DNA from: Pseudomonadota bacterium
Lineage (GTDB): Bacteria > Pseudomonadota > Alphaproteobacteria > Rhizobiales > Xanthobacteraceae
DNA length: 6,589 nucleotides
Reading direction: 5' to 3'
Assembly: GCA_021779635.1 (NCBI GenBank)
Contig: JAJYAH010000400.1
Coordinates: forward strand, 1-6,589
The notes under the pieces are model-generated. The model worked only from the letters and a program-made list of their open reading frames with translations. It was not told the DNA's origin and did not search any database. The first letter of the stretch is position 1. Every line of letters starts with the position of its first letter. The position numbers were made by a program, and so were the translations under genes. Below are positions 5,247 to 6,589 of the stretch, piece after piece.

Positions 5247-5645
5247 ATGACGGCCGCCGAATGGTGCGTTTTCGGAACGCTGATGCTGTATCTGCTGACG
5301 ATCGCATCGATCAAGTGGATCGGGTTTCGCCGCTTCGACAACGCCAGACCGCGCGATCCCGCGTTCTACGACGATCCGCTTCGGGCCCGCGCGCTGGGCG
5401 CGCACCAGAACGGCATCGAGGCGTTTCCGTTCTTCGCCGTCGCCGTGTTGCTGGCGGAATTTCGCGCCGGCCCCCAGCGCCTGATCAATGAACTCGCTAT
5501 ACTCTTCCTGATCGTGCGGATTGCCTACGTCTTCACCTACCTCGGCGATCGGCCGACGCTGCGCTCGATCCTGTGGAGCATCGGCTTTGCGATCAATCTC
5601 GCCATCTTCTTCATGCCGGCGATCCGAAGCCATTTGCCGATCTAG
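5247..5645 (+). CDS. MAPEG-family membrane protein
   Basis: A 132-residue integral membrane protein of the MAPEG family (membrane-associated proteins in eicosanoid and glutathione metabolism). It has about four hydrophobic segments (roughly 5-25, 56-72, 80-98 and 108-125). The family signature is RARALGAHQNGIEAFPFFAVAV (47-67), with the N-x-x-E-x-x-P core, followed by RIAYVFTYLGD (91-101), the conserved Arg/Tyr motif. Bacterial members are mostly uncharacterised; some have glutathione-dependent activity, but that cannot be inferred for this one. The ATG at 5247 has GGGAGGAA ending two bases upstream, much the best ribosome-binding site here. A longer in-frame reading back to about 4800 runs antisense through hemH and is not credible. 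The gene is divergent from hemH and convergent with the doxX-like gene. Confidence 0.9.
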   Translation: MTAAEWCVFGTLMLYLLTIASIKWIGFRRFDNARPRDPAFYDDPLRARALGAHQNGIEAFPFFAVAVLLAEFRAGPQRLINELAILFLIVRIAYVFTYLGDRPTLRSILWSIGFAINLAIFFMPAIRSHLPI

Positions 5646-5717
5646 GTTCCGATGCAATTTTTTCACCCTGAAAGGTAAGCCGTCATGGCGAGCCAACGGG
5701 GCGGCCGAACTCACTTG

Positions 5718-5744
5718 AAATCCGTGGTTAGGACGCCCGGATTT
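5718..5744. terminator. Inverted repeat between convergent MAPEG and DoxX genes
   Basis: AAATCCG (5718-5724) and CGGATTT (5738-5744) are perfect 7-bp arms with a 13-base spacer, in the 125-base gap between two converging genes. The right arm ends in TTTT on the plus strand, and the mirrored left arm ends in TTT on the minus strand, so a weak bidirectional terminator is plausible. The rest of the gap (5646-5717) has a six-T run at 5658-5663 but no convincing gene. Confidence 0.4.
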
Positions 5745-5770
5745 TCAGCGGTATCGATCAGGGTCACCCC

Positions 5771-6262
5771 TCAGCGCTGTCGCGCCAGCAGAGCGTCCAG
5801 CGACCAGCGGCCAGCCCCCACGATGAGAAGATAGACGCAAGCGAGCAGCATGGTGAAGTCCAGGCGCGCTTCGTGCATCATGCTCCAGAAGCCGGTGCGC
5901 TTGATGTCCTGAGCGAGGTGAAATATCCACGCATCGCGTCCCAGCAGAATTGGAATTTTTGTCGAAACAAGCGCAACGATCATGACGATGATCAGTGGTA
6001 TCGCAGCAAGCCGCGTAAACAGCCCGAGGATGATGAGCGAACCGCAGATGATTTCGACGATGCCGACGAAGGGTCCCATGGCATCGGGAAAAGGAATGCC
6101 GATTCTTGCGAACCGTCCCGCTCCCAGAACATCGGCAAAGACCAGCTTCTGGATGCCCTCCGGCAAAAAGACACAGAGCCCGACGAGAAGCCGCACCAGG
6201 ATGGTCCAGCCGGATTCGCTGGTGCGCAGTATGTTGTTCAAGGTCACCGTGACATCCTTCAT
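5771..6262 (-). CDS. DoxX-family membrane protein
   Basis: 163 residues with four hydrophobic segments at about 19-40, 63-83, 86-105 and 136-152. The sequence follows the DoxX/DoxD-like pattern: an early Arg in the first segment (LVRLLVGLCVFLPEGIQKL, 22-40), then FADVLGAGRFARIGIPFPDAMGPFVGIVEIICG (42-74) and GLFTRLAAIPLIIVMIVAL (80-98). DoxX proteins are found near thiol or redox and detoxification functions, but their activity is mostly unknown. The start at 6262 is chosen because its ATG overlaps the TGA of chrA (ATGA), the hallmark of translational coupling, and it lacks its own Shine-Dalgarno. A longer in-frame start at 6328 would run inside chrA. GC content falls here: by my own count 26 of 60 bases in 5941-6000 are G or C, against 44 of 60 in 841-900 of kdsD. 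This could indicate different ancestry. Confidence 0.85.
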   Translation of the reverse strand: MKDVTVTLNNILRTSESGWTILVRLLVGLCVFLPEGIQKLVFADVLGAGRFARIGIPFPDAMGPFVGIVEIICGSLIILGLFTRLAAIPLIIVMIVALVSTKIPILLGRDAWIFHLAQDIKRTGFWSMMHEARLDFTMLLACVYLLIVGAGRWSLDALLARQR

Positions 6263-6589
6263 GCCAATTGCGACAGGATGCCGGCACCGGCCAGGAGCAC
6301 CACGACGATCCAGGGCGGCATCTTCCATACGGTGAGCAGCAGGAAGCCCGCGAGCGCCAGTGCGAAATCGCGCGGGGTCAAGACCGCGCTGGTCCAGACC
6401 GGGTTGTAGAGGGCCGCGCCAAGAATACCGACCACGGCCGCGTTGCTGCCGCGCATGGCGGCTTGGGCGCCAGGGCGTGTGCGCATCGCATCCCAGAACG
6501 GCAACATGCCATAAACGAGCAGCATGCCCGGAAGCAGCAACGCGACGAGGCCGACGGCTGCGCCGGCAACGCCGTTCGGCGCAGGACCC
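6259..6589 (-). CDS. chrA: Chromate transporter ChrA, C-terminal part
   Basis: The last 109 residues of a ChrA-type (CHR family) inner-membrane chromate efflux protein; the start lies beyond the right edge. The sequence is strongly family-like: PNGVAGAAVGLVALLLPGML, FWDAMRTRPGAQAAMRG, SNAAVVGILGAALYNPVWTS and a terminal hydrophobic pair with VWKMPPWIVVVLLAGAGIL. ChrA typically has two homologous halves; this is the end of the second. In known members, chromate is exported from the cytoplasm, giving resistance. The gene's TGA (6259-6261) overlaps the ATG of the doxX-like gene in ATGA, so the two form an operon. A chrB or other chromate gene may lie further upstream, out of view. Transport of chromate rather than another oxyanion is inferred from the family. 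Confidence 0.92.
   Translation of the reverse strand, partial: GPAPNGVAGAAVGLVALLLPGMLLVYGMLPFWDAMRTRPGAQAAMRGSNAAVVGILGAALYNPVWTSAVLTPRDFALALAGFLLLTVWKMPPWIVVVLLAGAGILSQLA

Noticed and set aside
5685..5834. 49-residue plus-strand open frame starting in the MAPEG-DoxX gap
   Set aside because: An AAAGG lies upstream, but half the frame is antisense to the doxX-like gene and the Arg/Ser-rich product has no features; not supportable as a gene.

Overview
The window looks like a piece of an alphaproteobacterial chromosome, most likely from the Bradyrhizobium/Rhodopseudomonas/Nitrobacter group. The GC-rich coding style, the protein sequences and two copies of a palindromic intergenic repeat of the kind I associate with Bradyrhizobiaceae all point there. 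No RNA gene, insertion sequence, CRISPR array or phage gene is visible.

Layout, left to right. At 1-157 (-) is the start of a secreted protein that runs off the window. A 211-base divergent intergenic region separates it from kdsD (369-1382, +), arabinose-5-phosphate isomerase of the Kdo/lipopolysaccharide pathway. A compact hairpin separates kdsD from a convergent carboxymuconolactone-decarboxylase/AhpD-like gene (1404-1955, -). That gene is divergent from a small HxlR-type regulator (2028-2369, +). Their 72-base shared control region contains a 39-bp imperfect palindrome made of two matching operator-like sites. Next comes a membrane-protease-accessory pair on the minus strand, read from right to left: an SPFH/stomatin protein (2889-3872) followed 10 bases later by an NfeD-like protein (2432-2878). 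Further right, also on the minus strand, is hemH, ferrochelatase (4101-5138), divergent from a MAPEG-family membrane protein (5247-5645, +). The right end holds the last third or less of a chromate transporter ChrA (6259-6589, -, incomplete), translationally coupled by an ATGA overlap to a DoxX-family membrane protein (5771-6262, -).

Most of the window is conserved housekeeping: envelope (kdsD, SPFH/NfeD) and haem (hemH). The accessory parts are the regulator/CMD pair, which has the architecture of a small self-regulated stress-response module, and the chrA-doxX pair, whose doxX part has visibly lower GC in places. The two palindromic repeats fit exactly between stop codons and may serve as transcript ends.

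I see no clear candidate for a wholly new system. The best lead is the 39-bp palindromic control region at 1969-2007. Its two operator-like sites also overlay two weak, mirror-image promoter candidates facing in opposite directions.
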